From assembly GCA_019096195.1 (NCBI GenBank), contig JAGTXK010000187.1:372001-436000 (forward strand): a stretch of 64,000 nt of DNA. The letters run 5' to 3'. Position 1 is the stretch's first letter, and the number at the start of each line of letters is the position of its first letter. Source of the stretch: Boletus sp. NGJ. Taxonomy: Eukaryota > Basidiomycota > Agaricomycetes > Boletales > Boletaceae. A program made the translations under genes and the position numbers. This document shows positions 31,691 to 44,477 of this stretch, piece after piece. The notes beneath the pieces are model-generated. The model did no database searches, was not told the origin of the DNA, and saw only the letters and a list, made by a program, of their open reading frames with translations.

Positions 31691-31984
31691 GCACTGAAAC
31701 ACAATGATTGGAATGATTGGACTCACCAACAAGCAAAGATAGGACCTACTGAAAACCCATTGGAGGTACCAATGATAAATGCCCCAGGAAAAAGTAACCA
31801 GGATGTCAATATGAGTGACAGGACTAAGTGAGAAGTGGTGAGCCAAGACATTAGTGGCATAGGCACTAAAATAGCCAAATTGAGATCAAAATTTGAAGTC
31901 TGACCAGCAACTAACAGGTCACAGGAACCATCTAGAACAAATGTCTGATGTACAGACCTTTCAGAACAAACAATCTCACATAAC

Positions 31985-32400
31985 ATGCTAACTAAATTAC
32001 TAAGCACCCTGATAAGTCTTACTGCAGGGGAAATATTAGGAATGTCATGGGAATTAAGTACTGTCTTAGCTGACCAACTTCATGTCAAGAATGTGACATT
32101 GGCTAATACCATCTTATATAGTGCTACTTGCCACACCCATGGATCACTATTGTGCATTCCTATGAAAATAGAACATAGTATATACAGTGTGATAGTAGAT
32201 TCTGGTAGTAAAGTAAATTTAATCTAATAATGAGTACTAGGGAAAGACCTCAAAGTTCCAATAGACATAAATGCTACAATGTCACTACATGATGCAAACA
32301 GTGGCACAAGTACACTCAGTGGTCTCATACCTGATTGGAAATTAAGATCTGGGAACTAATTACTACTAGCAATTATTGGATAACTACTACTTGCCTGCTT
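31985..32400 (+). pseudogene. Gypsy retropepsin-like region, fossil
   Basis: AGEILGMSWELSTVLADQLH and HGSLLCIPMKIEHSIYSVIV followed by a D-S-G-S box fit the lead-in and active-site loop of a Gypsy aspartic protease. A later LLGQPWQ-like block agrees with its C-terminal end. Confidence 0.65.
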
Positions 32401-33452
32401 GATATTCTACTTGGCCAACCATGGCAAAGACAGAACCTATCTATGCTTCAACAAAGCAAATGGAGATTGTGTTATGGAAATGTTAGTGATGCTGCACAGA
32501 GATAACCAAGAGTCACATGCAAGTAACAGACTGATGGAACAATGCTATGTGATACACACCACTTATCTGGGGATGACAGCTGACAGGTCACTGACACCTG
32601 TCACATTGCCATTTGCAGAGATAAAATATCACTTGGTGACAGCTATTAGTAGTACTCTGAAGGTTGATTGCAAGCAAAAATTTAATCTGGACAGGCTCAG
32701 TGATCAATCAGGGGAAAATGACTCAAAGTATTCTCCAAAAGGAATACCTACAGGGTTTCCAACCTGAACTTAATCTCATTCACTATGAGAAACCTTTTCC
32801 CGAACTTGATAACAGCCAACTTGGTCCACCTGGATCACATGTTCACAAAGTGATCAGTAGCTACTTAGCCGAATGCCTCATGCTGAATTCTACCCAATTT
32901 AGCCTTATGCTATGTGGAGTCAGTAACATACTAAGCAACTACCATATGACCTACATCATATCTACCAATCTACCTGAGATAAGTGCTGAGAGTAGTAAAT
33001 GAGAGATAATACTATGTATAGTGCAACTACTCAATGATGGATGAAAGATTACATTGCTGATCCCTTATGTGGTGTTTAGCCACCTAGGCAAAATTGCTGA
33101 CCCCTTCCTTCCTCACTATATGGTACAACTCAAGAGGTATCAATACCTCCACACTGTTCACCTCTTACTACTGCTCTCAAATCACTTCAACTATGGAGGA
33201 GTAGTGCTCCCCCACCTCAGCCTTTTGGCTAAGGCATGCAGATTTCATCAACACCTACTCCACATCCAAAACAAAGCCAACATGAGTAAAGATGATGAGA
33301 CTAGAGGGCAAGTAAGGAAAGTCCCTATTATACTACCTTCTCTTCCAACTATGGAACTACCTATTTGAGTACCTAGGACAACTCCCTTCCTTCACTTCTC
33401 TATCCTCACACCAAGTGGAGCCAGGAGGAAACTGATCAAGAACACTGAAAAT

Positions 33453-34500
33453 GTGCTGACGCCTCTACCATCTCTTATCTCCCTGGACAATAGTGATGAT
33501 AAAGAAGATGCTGATGGAGAGAGTGATTATAAGGCTGACGATGAGTTGAGCAGTGTCTTCTTGAACGACTCATTGTATCCCCCTCCTCATTTCAATCCCA
33601 CCACCTATGCAATTTTAATTGGATGCACATACCATTATAATCTCCCCTACACACTTGATTTCAACCCGAATGAAGTTCAAACCTACTTGGCAACTCATTT
33701 TACCACCTTACCCTTTGTAGATGGATATTTCAATGAAGTTAACAAGTGCACACATATTTTAACACCTCCAACTATGGGATTCATTCTGGTCCTCAAGTAT
33801 AAACTGGACTATTTCCTCCCACCATTCTGCACTCCCTTTCCAGCAAACTATACTGAACCAGTAAATTTTTATGCTACTTGTCTCTATGCTAACCAGTGAC
33901 AATATCTCGAATCTTGCTATAATACCCTCAGTGCCAAGACTAGTAACATCCTTATCAAATATCCCCCTCTGATCTATTTTGAAAGGACACTGGCATATGA
34001 GTTACATGTATACTGTGGGGATACCAACTACGCCCACTATTTACCTGAACTCTGGGAGCTATGAGCGAATACTCAGAACCTAATACATTCCATTCACACC
34101 CTACTAACACTGTACCAGTCCACTAATTGTATGCAGATCAACATGCAGGTGTACCTCATCAATGGTAATCAATGCCCTATTGCTTACCTTGATTGTGGAT
34201 TATTTTTCCAACAGTGTGCCCCTAGCACCAACTCATTCTTCTTTGCTGAAGAGACTAGATTCATGCAGTCTGCTTGCAGATTTCTACGATTCCATGGTGA
34301 GACCCATCTTGCCAATGCTATCAACCTTATTTTACAGTTACCGCTGCCTGACGAAGACTTGGTCACTTCCCTTATCAGATTGCACCACTTACACTTCCTG
34401 CTTATCTACAATAGGACCAAGTCTGAGCTACACAAAGAGACTTATCACCTCACTCAACATCTCAAGAATAAGCAGAAGGTATTTTATCATTGACACAGTG
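33453..34500 (+). pseudogene. Retroelement-associated ORF of unknown function, fossil
   Basis: Two long frames (33453-33896 and 34131-34490) have protein-like composition. They contain an acidic start (DNSDDKEDADGESDYKADDE), NEVNKCTHILTPPTMGF, DCGLFFQQCAPSTNSFFFAE and LRLHHLHFLL-type text. Their position between protease and RT suggests a lineage-specific insert of this Gypsy clade. I recognise no domain. Confidence 0.45.
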
Positions 34501-35828
34501 ATGCCAACACTGTTCCGCCTCCATATGTGCCCTAAGCATCATTTGATCTTACTGACTAAAATCTGATGTTTACTTTTAGACTGATTTTTGCTATACTACC
34601 CTTAATTTTTGGAAAACCCCAGTGCCTTGAGTGATCTCTTCTTCCTTCCTCTATCTACCAATTGAGTACACCAGCCTGGAACATTCTACCATGCTCATGA
34701 CTTATGCCTACTTTTTTCTTTATGCCTCCAGGCAGAGATTCTCCTTTTTTTTACTTACTTCTGTTTACTTCATATCATAAAAACCTTTTCTTCTGTATGA
34801 GATTGAGTACCTACAAGTAAGAATTGTCCAAGACTGACCAGTGTATTGGCAACACTGACCAGAGTCATGTACTACCAATTGTTAGTGTACACCACAATAC
34901 CATATAACCTAGTGTGCATATAACCAGTTGAAGTTACCCCTCAACAAAAATTATCCAATGGTCTGAATATATAGTACAGACTATCAATGGGTAATACACT
35001 ACAGACCAAGACAACCTGAGATCCCAGCAATGCTTGTACTCAGCCCCATAACTCCCCATCAACAAATCCTCCAATATGGAAATCTCAATCACATCTTGTG
35101 GCTAGCCAAGGCACTGCCTATCACATAGCCACCCATATACTTTGTTACATTATTCACAATTGAATAAAACACAAGTAGATTACACCCCCTTGTAATCTCA
35201 CAATAAATCACAAATCCCTGTCCAATAGTAAATGATCTTTGTGTCTAAATTCTCATGGAGGACACCATAATGACATTCCAAAATTGCTATGGATCAGTGG
35301 ACATCCAAATGAGGCAGGACATGCTAAAAACATGCTTGTACATAATTTCAGCTAATCAAGTGGTAAACTCAGCTATCCAGGGATGATCCCCCATATATAG
35401 TAAACATTTGGTAATCATTATCAAAGCCAACTCACTTGACCACTTCCTACCCCTCTATCAACTCCCTTTCACAATTGCTAAGTGATTCACCATTAAATCA
35501 CCTAATTGCATTGCTTTCACAAATCCTACTATAAATCCTTGTCTAGCCACAACAAATTGTTGGGGTTGGATGCCCCCTCATCCCCCCCATCACTTCCACT
35601 GGTAGACAATGATACACACTCCATAATCAGCACATATGGTCTACTGCTGATCATATATAAACTGACCATACCATTCCTACTATAGGAACTTGCCAGGACC
35701 ATTCTGGCATAGTTATGGACCTACACTTTGTTTTGCACCCCCTTTTGCATCAGGACCAACCACAAACACAAGTGTAGGCATGTACCCTAAAATCCCATTC
35801 CTTCCATTCATTGCCACTATAGTAGATA
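34501..35828. other. AT-rich spacer inside the Gypsy fossil
   Basis: No supportable ORF. It contains LTR-like AT-rich sequence with TATATATAGT and CATATATAAACTG words (about 35388, 35652) but no pair of terminal repeats that I can match. Confidence 0.3.
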
Positions 35829-37338
35829 CAGTGACTCCCAAAACTGTTCAAATACCTAACCCTGGCAAGCACCTGTGGGAATTTCGCTTGGCTTTGGTGG
35901 GACAAATAATAGTACATACCCTTGGGTACCTATGGATGCTTGGATTATGTGATTGGATCCAGAGGAAGTGGAGATATGGCTATTTTAAAACAGTAACTAC
36001 ATTAGAACAGTTTTGGAACTTTTGATTATCATAAGGGTATTTGATATATATCAGTACTTGGTATATCCTCCTTTGGCTTTAAGCACTGCCTGAACCCTCC
36101 TAGGCATGCTTTCAATCAATTCCTGACACACCTCAGCTAGTATCTCATTCCATTTCTCCTGAGTTCTTCTCCACAACTCCTCTATTCCCTTAGGAGGCTC
36201 CTTATAGTCTACCAGCTTCCTTTTGAGGTGAAGCCAGATATGTTCTATGGGATTGAGGTCAGGAGACTATGCAGGCCATACCCATGGTCCTAAATTCCTG
36301 CTCTTCTAGCCACTCCTTGACCTTTTTGCAAGTATGCTTGAGGTCATTATCTTGTTAAAAGATGACATTAGGAGGATTCAGATCATAGAACTCCAAGGAA
36401 TCCTGGAGTTCATCCTTCAAAATTTGAAGGTAGAGATCATCATCCATCCTACCATCAATCTTGATTGCATAGCCAACCCCATCCCAAGCCATACAGCCCC
36501 ACAACATCAAAGAATCCCCTCCAAACTTCAAAGTCCTCTCAACTAATCTGTCACTAAGCCCCTCTCCTGGCTTTTTCCATGCCCATTTGTAACCATCTGA
36601 CCCAAGATGATTTATTTTGGTCTCATCAGACCATACCACCTACTTCCAGTCCTCTAGAGTCCAGTTCTTATGAGCATAAGCAAAGTCCAACTGAGCCTTG
36701 TGATGTTTGGCAGAGAGTAGTGGGCATTTGGACTTAGTGGAGAGAGCTTTGGTGATCTGAACAGCATTCTCCGCCTTATTACTCGCCTTATTACTGGAGA
36801 TAAGGTGAACAGCATGACAAATATCAACAGAGGAAAGCTTTGGTGAACGGTCTCCAGTAGACTTTTGAAGGTCAGGACACTCCTTGGAACAAAGCCTAGA
36901 GATGGTAGCAATGCCAACACCTGTACTAGAGGCAATAGAGCAGATGGAATGGCCAGAATCAAGTTGAGAAAGGATAGTGTTCTTTTGAGTGGCAGAGAGA
37001 GATCATATGATGGTAGTGGTTAAGAGTCAAGAAATGTGGGAACATTTTTAGACTCAGACATGATATTTATATGTATATCTTTGTTTGTACTACCAAACAA
37101 CAGCAATTATCCCCTTATATCATAATGATTCTAATGCTCACATTAAAATTCCAAAATCGTTCCAATATAGTTGCTGTTTTAAAATAGCCATATCTCCACT
37201 TCCTCTGGATAAAATCACATGATCCAAGCACCCATAGGTACCCAAGGGTATGTACTATCATTTGTCCCACCAAAGCCAAGCGAAATTCCCACGGGTGTTT
37301 GCCAGTGTTAGGTATTGGAACAGTTTTTGGAGTCACTG
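35829..37338 (-). mobile_element. Tc1-like DNA transposon, second family (1,510 bp)
   Basis: Starts CAGTGACTCCCAAAACTGTTC and ends with the reverse complement. TA flanks both ends (35827-35828, 37339-37340). The inverted repeats are about 200 bp long, and each again ends internally in an inverted copy of the terminal word (GAACAGTTTTGG at 36005-36016). It differs in sequence from the copies at 18.5 and 37.9 kb but shares their architecture. Confidence 0.95.
36063..36990 (-). pseudogene. Tc1-like transposase, second family, frameshifted
   Basis: The best-preserved part (36639-36355) has MVWSDETKINHLGSDGYKWA and LKFGGDSLMLWGCMAWDGVG. The second Asp (QDNDLKH, about 36350) and the SPDLNPIEHIW block with its Glu (about 36250) are both readable, but in different frames, so at least two frameshifts occurred. 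The tail ELIESMPRRVQAVLKAKGGY is close to that of the other Tc1 family. The N-terminal HTH part (36960-36650) is also out of frame. All three catalytic positions survive individually. Confidence 0.85.
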
Positions 37339-37340
37339 TA

Positions 37341-37872
37341 GGTTAGGACTTGAACTGGACCTCTGCCAGCTTCTATAATGGAAAATGCCCAGTGTCCAAC
37401 CCCCTTCCTACTATTAGGCAATGAATATACATTAAATACCTTTTTGTAATATATCATATGAGAGTAAATGTATTACTAGAGCAACAATAGAGATGAATTG
37501 GATAAAACTCTGAAGACTCTATGTAAGAATTGCATCATTTTCTACACAATATGAATACAGAAATCCAGTAGCAACACTAACTACTAACCACCAACTGACC
37601 ATCCCTAGTGACCCTCTGAGTGAAATTCTCATTAAACTAATCTACTAAGTTGTTTGAGCATGAACTCAGCAAACCACCCATTGACTATCTTCAGTAACCA
37701 TTTGAGCATGATCTTACTAAACTAATAAATCAATTATCTACATAACACCAACTACTCTACCAGATCCAATTATTTCATTCCCTGTGAAACATCACTGATC
37801 CAGAGAAACTATGAGTGAAACTCTATGATTGAATGTAAAACTAACTCTTAGTCACCAACAACCAGTTACAGA
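37341..37872. other. Retroelement spacer between two Tc1 insertions
   Basis: AT-rich, no ORF. A loose CTACTAACCACC / CTAATCTACTAAG repetition occurs at 37590-37740. It is presumably part of the disrupted Gypsy element. Confidence 0.4.
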
Positions 37873-37874
37873 TA

Positions 37875-39471
37875 GAGTGGCTCAAAAAAGTGTCCCAATG
37901 TTTGGCTATTTTGCAAAGACTTGATATTTGCAAGAGAACCAAAAGATATTAGCTTTAATCCTTGCTGGGCCATTGATACCCCTAATGCTTGCCCTGAGGA
38001 TGAGCCCTTAGTTATGTGATTTGGTTGTCATAGTACTGTGATATAGCCATATTAAAATGACATGTCATTGGGACACTTTTTTGAGCAACATTTCTATTTT
38101 ACAATTTAGTACTTTGTATGTCCTTCCTTTGCTTTTATCACTGCCTCTAGTCTTCTAGGCATACTCTCTATCAATCCTTGATACTCCTCAACCTCTATCT
38201 TTCCCCACTCCACTTCAATTCTCTCCCTAAGCTCCCATACTCCTTTTGGTGGTGTTAGATAGTCATTGAGCTTTTTTTAAGGATTTGCCAGAGATGTTGA
38301 ATGGAATTAAGGTCTGGAGATTGTGCTAGCCAATTAAGAGGCTTGATCTCTTGAGACTCCAGCCACTCCATGGCTCCTTTAAAGGTGTGCTTGGGGTTAT
38401 TATCTTGTTAAAAGATAATGCTTTTCTTAGAGATTCCAGAATTTTCCATGGAAGGGAGCAGATTATCCTCCAAAATGGAGACATACTGCTCAGCATTCAT
38501 TCTCCCTTCAACTTCTGCAAGAATTCCCACACCATTCCAACTCATGCATCCCCAAACCATTAAGGAACCTCCTCCAAACTTTACTATTCCCTGGACTATC
38601 TTGTTTTGCAAAGATTTTCCTGCCAATTTCCATACATACCTCCTTCCATCTTACCCAATCCTGTTGATCTTGATTTCATCTGACCATATGACCCTAGTCC
38701 AGTCCTCAATAGTCCAGTGTTGGTGCTTGAGAGCAAAGGCTAGCCTATATTGCCTATGCTTCACAAACAATAGTGGTTTTTTTTTCTTGGCTACAGTCTT
38801 AAAAGATGCAGACTTGAGAACATTCCTAATAGTCTGAGAAGAGACAGGAGAGGAGAGAGCAGAATTGATGAGATGGGTGGCCTGGACAGTATTTTCAGCC
38901 TTGCCAGAGATGATACTAGAAACAATCTCCTTTTATCATTATCAATAGGAGAAAGTTTGGAAGGACATCCTAATTTGATGTTTTCCTTGCCTGGGTGGAT
39001 CTCTTTGATAACCCTGGCCACAGTAGACTTCCCCAGACCAGTTTGGAATGATATTTGCCTAGTAGAAAGGCCAGATTCAGTGAGAAAAAGAATATTGGCT
39101 TTGGTAGAGGAGGGAATGGATTTCATGATGTAGTTAATTGGATGGTATCTGTGGTCTTTATATCATTTGGAATTATGTAAGTGACATAATCAGACAGGGT
39201 TGAAGCACAGCATTCATCAGAACCTTATGTTATTTACTAAATGATAGTTGATAATATTAGAGTCAAATAAGTGTTCCAATAATATATCATTTTAATATGG
39301 CTATATCTCAGTACCATGACAACCAAATCACACGACTAAGGGCTCATCTTCAGGGCAAGGAACAGGGCTATCAATGACCCAGTAAGGGTTATAGCTAATA
39401 ACTTTGGTTCTCTTGTAAATATCAAATCTTTGCAAAATAGCCAAACATTGGGACACTTTTTTGAGCCACTG
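37875..39471 (-). mobile_element. Tc1-like DNA transposon, copy 2 of the 18.5-kb family (1,597 bp)
   Basis: Starts GAGTGGCTCAAAAAAGTG at 37875 and ends ...TTGAGCCACTG at 39471, with TA on both sides (37873-37874, 39472-39473). It is collinear with copy 1 over its whole length but with more substitutions. It is inserted in the decayed Gypsy element, so it is younger than that element. Confidence 0.95.
38106..39126 (-). pseudogene. Tc1-like transposase, copy 2
   Basis: Begins at ATG 39126 with the same HTH region as copy 1 (STRQISFQTGLGKSTVARVI) and shifts frame near 38940. It has an in-frame TAA in the block after SDETKINRIG (about 38653), then reads on from LAGKSLQNKIVQGIVKFGGG. The DD34E Glu position reads Gln (SPDLNSIQHLW, about 38310), whereas copy 1 has Ile; a GAA ancestor explains both. 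Several breaks; not functional. Confidence 0.9.
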
Positions 39472-39473
39472 TA

Positions 39474-40140
39474 TAACACTATCAACCAAACCCTATCATT
39501 ATGTATGCTGATGAAACACCAACTTACCTGATGAATGTGATAATTGAAGTAATTCTTTAGTTAGGATTAGCACTGCCAAGTTACACAGCCAAGCATAACC
39601 ATCATTAAACTAACCAATATTTGAATGTTATCAGAAACTCGCAGAAGCCTGGACTATTCCATTACAGCCAATTGGAGCACATATCCTTGGCATCAGACAA
39701 AGTACTAACTAAGTCCATATAGGATCTTGTTACCCACACCACAGCCAATGTATTATACTTGCAGGCTGGCTGCAAAGTCTCCATTGAGATTGCATGCCCA
39801 GAAGCAACTATAACTAAGACTATAGCTACTAGCACCATGATTATAAATCCATGTGTGTTATCCACTGATGAGACCACACATTACCAGCATTATTACAAGT
39901 AGCCTATGATAGGATTATAGGACAATATAAGCCTGCCACTAAATGCAGCATCTCAACCATTATCAACAGTAATTATGACAACTACCAATTGCTATCCAGC
40001 AAGTGCTAATAGCAAACATTATAACCTAGATCCATAGACTATAGGGAGACTCACACAATCTACTGAGCACTCTAGTGTAGAAGTATATGGTGCATACAAA
40101 CGGGTTGATAAGAAAATCAGACCCATCTCAAAAGCAATAC
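39474..40140 (+). other. Gypsy pol lead-in, including the empty site of an LTR insertion
   Basis: Residual sequence of the Gypsy element upstream of RT. Its part 39650-39815 matches, in inverse orientation, the sequence flanking the LTR at 45427-46004. Here it is uninterrupted: CAATG AGATT GCATGC at 39782-39797 corresponds to the target duplicated there. Confidence 0.6.
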
Positions 40141-42255
40141 CCCCAGAATTTAAGGTAACCCATACAATATCTTACGACCCACTTACCACATCTGTACACC
40201 TTAATGTATACTTTCCCAATCCAACACCTATTCAGAAATTCACTCAGGAATGTATTGACAAGATCATGAATGACATGGCCAGCCATGAATTCTTGATACC
40301 TAAGAAACAGAAACTATTGATACATGTACTCATCAAGAATGAGGCAGCTATCACCTTTACTAATGAAGAGAGAGGAACCTTTAAGGAGACCTACTCTAGT
40401 GCCTATAAGATTTCCTACATAGACTACAAACCATGGCAGCAAAGAAACATCCCAATTCCACTTGGACTTAGGGAGAAAGTCATTGAGTTACTAAAACTCA
40501 AGATTGAAGCAGGAGTATGTGAACCTTGCCAATCATCATACAAATCTAGATGGTTTTGCACCTGGATTCCAGCCAAGCAAAAGCTGAGAACTGTGTGTGC
40601 ATGACTTACAACTACTTAATGGAGTTACCATTAAAGAATCTTCTATACCACCATATCTAGACCAGTTTGTAGATCAATTCCTAGGTGGAAAATGCTTTAC
40701 AGTACTAGACTTTTACTAGGGCTTTGATGCTAAGAAAATCAATGGAGCTAGTTGAGATATGACAGCCTTGTATTGTCACATTGGTCTACTATGATTAACC
40801 TCAATGCCTACTGGATATACCAATTCACCCTCTGAATTCCAAGAGTGCATGGTATTCATATTTCAAGAGGAGATTGTTAAACAAGTCATGAACATATTCA
40901 TAGATGATGCTCCTATTTAAGGACCTACAAGCACCTACCCTGATAGTAAAGGGAACCCTGCTGTTTTACCAGAAAGACCTGATATAAGTTGCTATATCTG
41001 GAAATATGCAGAAAATCTAAACCAAATCCTACATCAACTAACAAAAGTAGGAGTAGAAGGACATAAACCTGATGCTGGACAAGTTATAGCAATCCAAAAT
41101 TGGCCTATGCCAAAGAATGTTAAGAAAGCAAGGCAATTTATGAAATTGTGTGGAACTATACACATTTGGATATCCAACTACTCACAAATAGCATCTAGTA
41201 TAACTTCCCTATGGAAAAAGGAAGTAGAATTTGCCTGGACTAAGGAATGACAAGAAGCTTTTGAAACCCTCAAGCATTATATCACAACTGCCCCAATACT
41301 AATATCTATTGACTATACTTGTAAACAACCTAATATTCTATCAGTTGATTCAAGTTACATGAATGTAGAAATGATACTAGCACAGCCGGATATTGAAGGC
41401 AGGAAGGGACCATCAAATGTGGATTCCTGCCATTTTCAAAAACAGAAGCCAATTATTCCTAACCAAAGCTAGAACTATTTGAATTATTCCAAGCTCTAAG
41501 ACAATCAATTCCAAATGTGTATTATTGGATCTAAGAATCTCATTGTTGAGGTTGATGCTAAGTATATTCAGGGAATGCTTAATGAACCTGAACTTCAACC
41601 AAATGCTGTCATCAACAGATGGATTGAAGAAATACTACTATTTGACTTTACATTGGTACATGTACCAGCTACCAGCTTCAAAGGACCAGATGCATTATTC
41701 TGAAGACCAAAAGAGGATGAAGCTGAAGTGGAATCCTATGATGATAGTTGGTTAGATGAAATTGCCTTATTCTATGGTAATTACAGACCAGCTCTATGAA
41801 AGAGAAACAGCATTTTCAATGCCATTGTTATTTCCCCAATAGCACAAGTATTAGTAGCTGTGGGAACACAACAATCTAGCCTGGAAAAGATATCTTACAA
41901 ACCCTGAACCCCAACTCACCAGTTGTAACTTCCTTAGAAAGGTAGTAAGGTACTTTGTAAAAGCTGGCCAAATGTTTAAATGATTCAAATCAGGACACTC
42001 TATCCTGGTTATCTTTGACTTAAATAAACGGGTTGAATTACTTCATCAAGCCCATGAGTCATTAGGTCACCATGATGAGAAGGCAACCTGGAAGAACTTA
42101 CAGTATTGCTTTTATTGGCCCTAAATATACCAAGATATATGGCATCATGTCAAATCTTGTCATGATTGCCAAATACAGAATACTGCCAAAATCCATTTAC
42201 CCATTACCACATTCCCTCCTTCCACTATTTTTACCAAAGTTCATATAGACATTAT
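40141..42255 (+). pseudogene. Gypsy RT-RNase H-integrase region, fossil
   Basis: The lead-in (NEERGTFKETYSSAYKISYI) and the start of RT (GLREKVIELLKLKIEAGVCE, SSYKSRWFC) lie at 40370-40600. The palm region with an IDD-like box is near 40900. RNase H (IVEVDAKYIQGMLNEPELQP) is at 41540-41600, and the H2C2 integrase zinc module (CHDCQIQNTAK) is near 42165. The order is that of a complete Gypsy Pol. Many breaks. Confidence 0.85.
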
Positions 42256-43095
42256 ATCTAGGGTGGAGTATATATACTGTAGATAAGGCATGAGAGTCTA
42301 TGAACCACAATAGGAAAGGGAATGAGTAAACTATAGGAACCAGTGGAGCTCCATGTAATAGTGGTATAGTAATCAGCTGGTAGGGCCATGGGGAAACTGG
42401 TAGTTAGTTATCTGAGGCCTAGACTGAATGACATGTAGTCTGATGAGCAGAGATAGCAAAAAGAAAGAAAAGAAAGAAAAGAAAGAAAAGAATTATAACA
42501 AATCATAACATTACCCCCCTGTTACAATCAAGATATCATTTGAGATCTACTCAAGACAACAATAATCCCCTTGTGGAGAACCCATGATATTACCTATAGC
42601 CTCATCCCTATAGTTAAAATTGTCACTGTAATCTAGGTTCTTGTGTAGGGAGTGTGTTCAATGAAGTGGAACACACCTGGGTGTATGGCATGTTGTGTGG
42701 TGGAGTAGGACACAATGATCAGCTTGTGGGAAGTGGGATAAGCGACTCAAAAGGAACAGGAATAACAAAGATGGTGGTGAAGGATTAGGCCTGTGGTGAA
42801 GAGGGCAGTGACCTTGAGTATGGTCAGAGGACCAGTTGAGGCATAGATGGCATTGGTACAAAGGACAGTGGACATGGATATGGTTTAGGCAGTGGCAATG
42901 ATAGCATGCCTCATGGTAGCAAGGATGAGTGCTACTAAGAGGGGTTTGGCCATTATTATCTGTCCAATTTCTCTCAACACAGTCAAGAAGATCAAGTTTG
43001 TCATGATGAAGAGATGTGGATGATGCAGAGGGGGTGGAGGTAGTGGTGGGCAAGGGTGGAATGGCAAGCATCTATACATGGATTGCAAATTTACA
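42256..43095 (-). mobile_element. Chromovirus 3' end fragment, fossil
   Basis: A minus-strand piece homologous to 27.15-28.0 kb. It has the internal Cys-rich ORF end (43071-42658, C-x2-C clusters and GHTQGHCPLH) followed by a purine-rich tract and the first part of LTR A (42508 down to 42256). It truncates the plus-strand Gypsy integrase at 42255. A pentameric (AAAGA)n run lies in it at about 42457-42493. Confidence 0.7.
42457..42493. repeat. (AAAGA)n microsatellite
   Basis: Runs of AAAGA/GAAAA units within the LTR A fragment; absent at the matching place in the copy at 27.3 kb, so it expanded here. Confidence 0.8.
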
Positions 43096-43109
43096 GAGAT
43101 ATCAGTCTA

Positions 43110-43330
43110 GATCATTTAAAAACTTCATAGTGCTTTATGGAATGTCCTGAAATGTTATGGAATGTTCAGTCAGGTGACACAAGGCTGTGTTGGTCATGAT
43201 CACATAATCATCTTTTCTCACTGGCACTTAACTATATAAGTGTTATTTACAATTCTACTAGCTATGTACTTGTAGATACTATATTTTTGACAGTACTTAG
43301 AGTAGTGTAGGTATATTGGTTTTTCTTGGG
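43110..43330 (+). repeat. LTR-like repeat B, plus copy
   Basis: Contains GAATGTTCAGTCAGGTGACACA, an ACTATATAAGTG promoter box and ATTCTACTAGCTATGTACTTGT. The same order occurs on the opposite strand at 53830-53570. The TATA box gives its likely sense. Confidence 0.65.
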
Positions 43331-44477
43331 GATATGGTGAAGTTGTTTCTAGCACTACTGGCCTGATTTCTCTTGTGGCCTAGATTAGGTGCTTCACAAA
43401 TAGATGATAGTGTGGTTGGATTGCTGTGCTAATATGGGGAATAAATGATATATTTTATATATCTGCAAGTTGGCATATTAAAACAGCTATAGTACATAAT
43501 CCTGGTTGTAGTACTATGCAACCAGAAGGAAGTGGAATGGTGGTGTGGGTAGGTAGAAAATATATGGGGTTTGAATTGAAACACTTAATCTTCTGTGGCC
43601 TAAATATATGTAGTGCGATGGTCTAGCTAAAAGATTGTATCCAATTTAAGGTGATCTAATCTTCATAAATATGTAGAGTATATGACAGGGTTGTGTTGGG
43701 ATGTTGTAATAGTGATGGCTTGACACTAATGTCAATGCAATCAGAATGGTGACAGATGATATGGGATAACCATCTGATAAATATGGAATTGGGCAATCTG
43801 TAAGTGTAAATGGTGATTTAGCTGTGTAATTGGAGTGGATGTGATAATTTGTGTCCTAAGGCATAGCCAATGTGGGAGCTAGTACTCTATATGAATTTTT
43901 AAGATTCCCTTAGAATAATGATGGTGGAATTCATTGGGAGAAGTAAGCATAATGATGGGTAATGTGGTGGTGAGTGGTTAGGGTGTGTTAGGTGATACTG
44001 GTCAATTTATAAGATGGTGTTTCCCTAGTACTCTACCCTACTGGTCCCTAAATGTAAAGTTTGGGATATTACACTAGTTAGGGGCAGTCATTTATTTAGT
44101 GACATTATTATATCTGCTCCCTAGCTTTGTGTCACATAGGGGGGAATTTTAATTGCTCAGCTGCAATAAGCAGTTCCAGCAACTCCTTTCAGGCATGGTG
44201 GGATAATTCTCATTTGATCTGCTTTTGGATTCTGCAAAGGAGATAACATTGACCACAGATGTCATAAATATATCATGTGGCCTTGTATTTCCAAGCTCTG
44301 TTGTTGAGTAGCTTCTGCAGGGGTGGATGTATTTGTCCAGGATAAGGGGGTAATTGGGAAACTGCTTCCTTGAGTATTTTCAATGGAGCTTGTTCCTCTG
44401 AGAATTGGGTCAGTTGACTGTCTATTGATGTTTCTGGTATCTGTACCATTGTCGATGTCTGGAAATAATGTTGCTAG

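Larger units (their letters stand above)
31691..42255 (+). mobile_element. Ty3/Gypsy element, plus strand, fossil with two nested Tc1 elements
   Basis: Parts in order are a protease-like region (31985-32400), a spacer with a long conserved ORF (33453-34500), non-coding or lost sequence, and reverse transcriptase (40200-40960). RNase H (41200-41700) and an H2C2 integrase start (42000-42250) follow. It is interrupted by Tc1-like insertions at 35829-37338 and 37875-39471 and truncated at 42255 by a chromovirus fragment. Very many breaks; old. LTRs were not identified with confidence. Confidence 0.75.
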
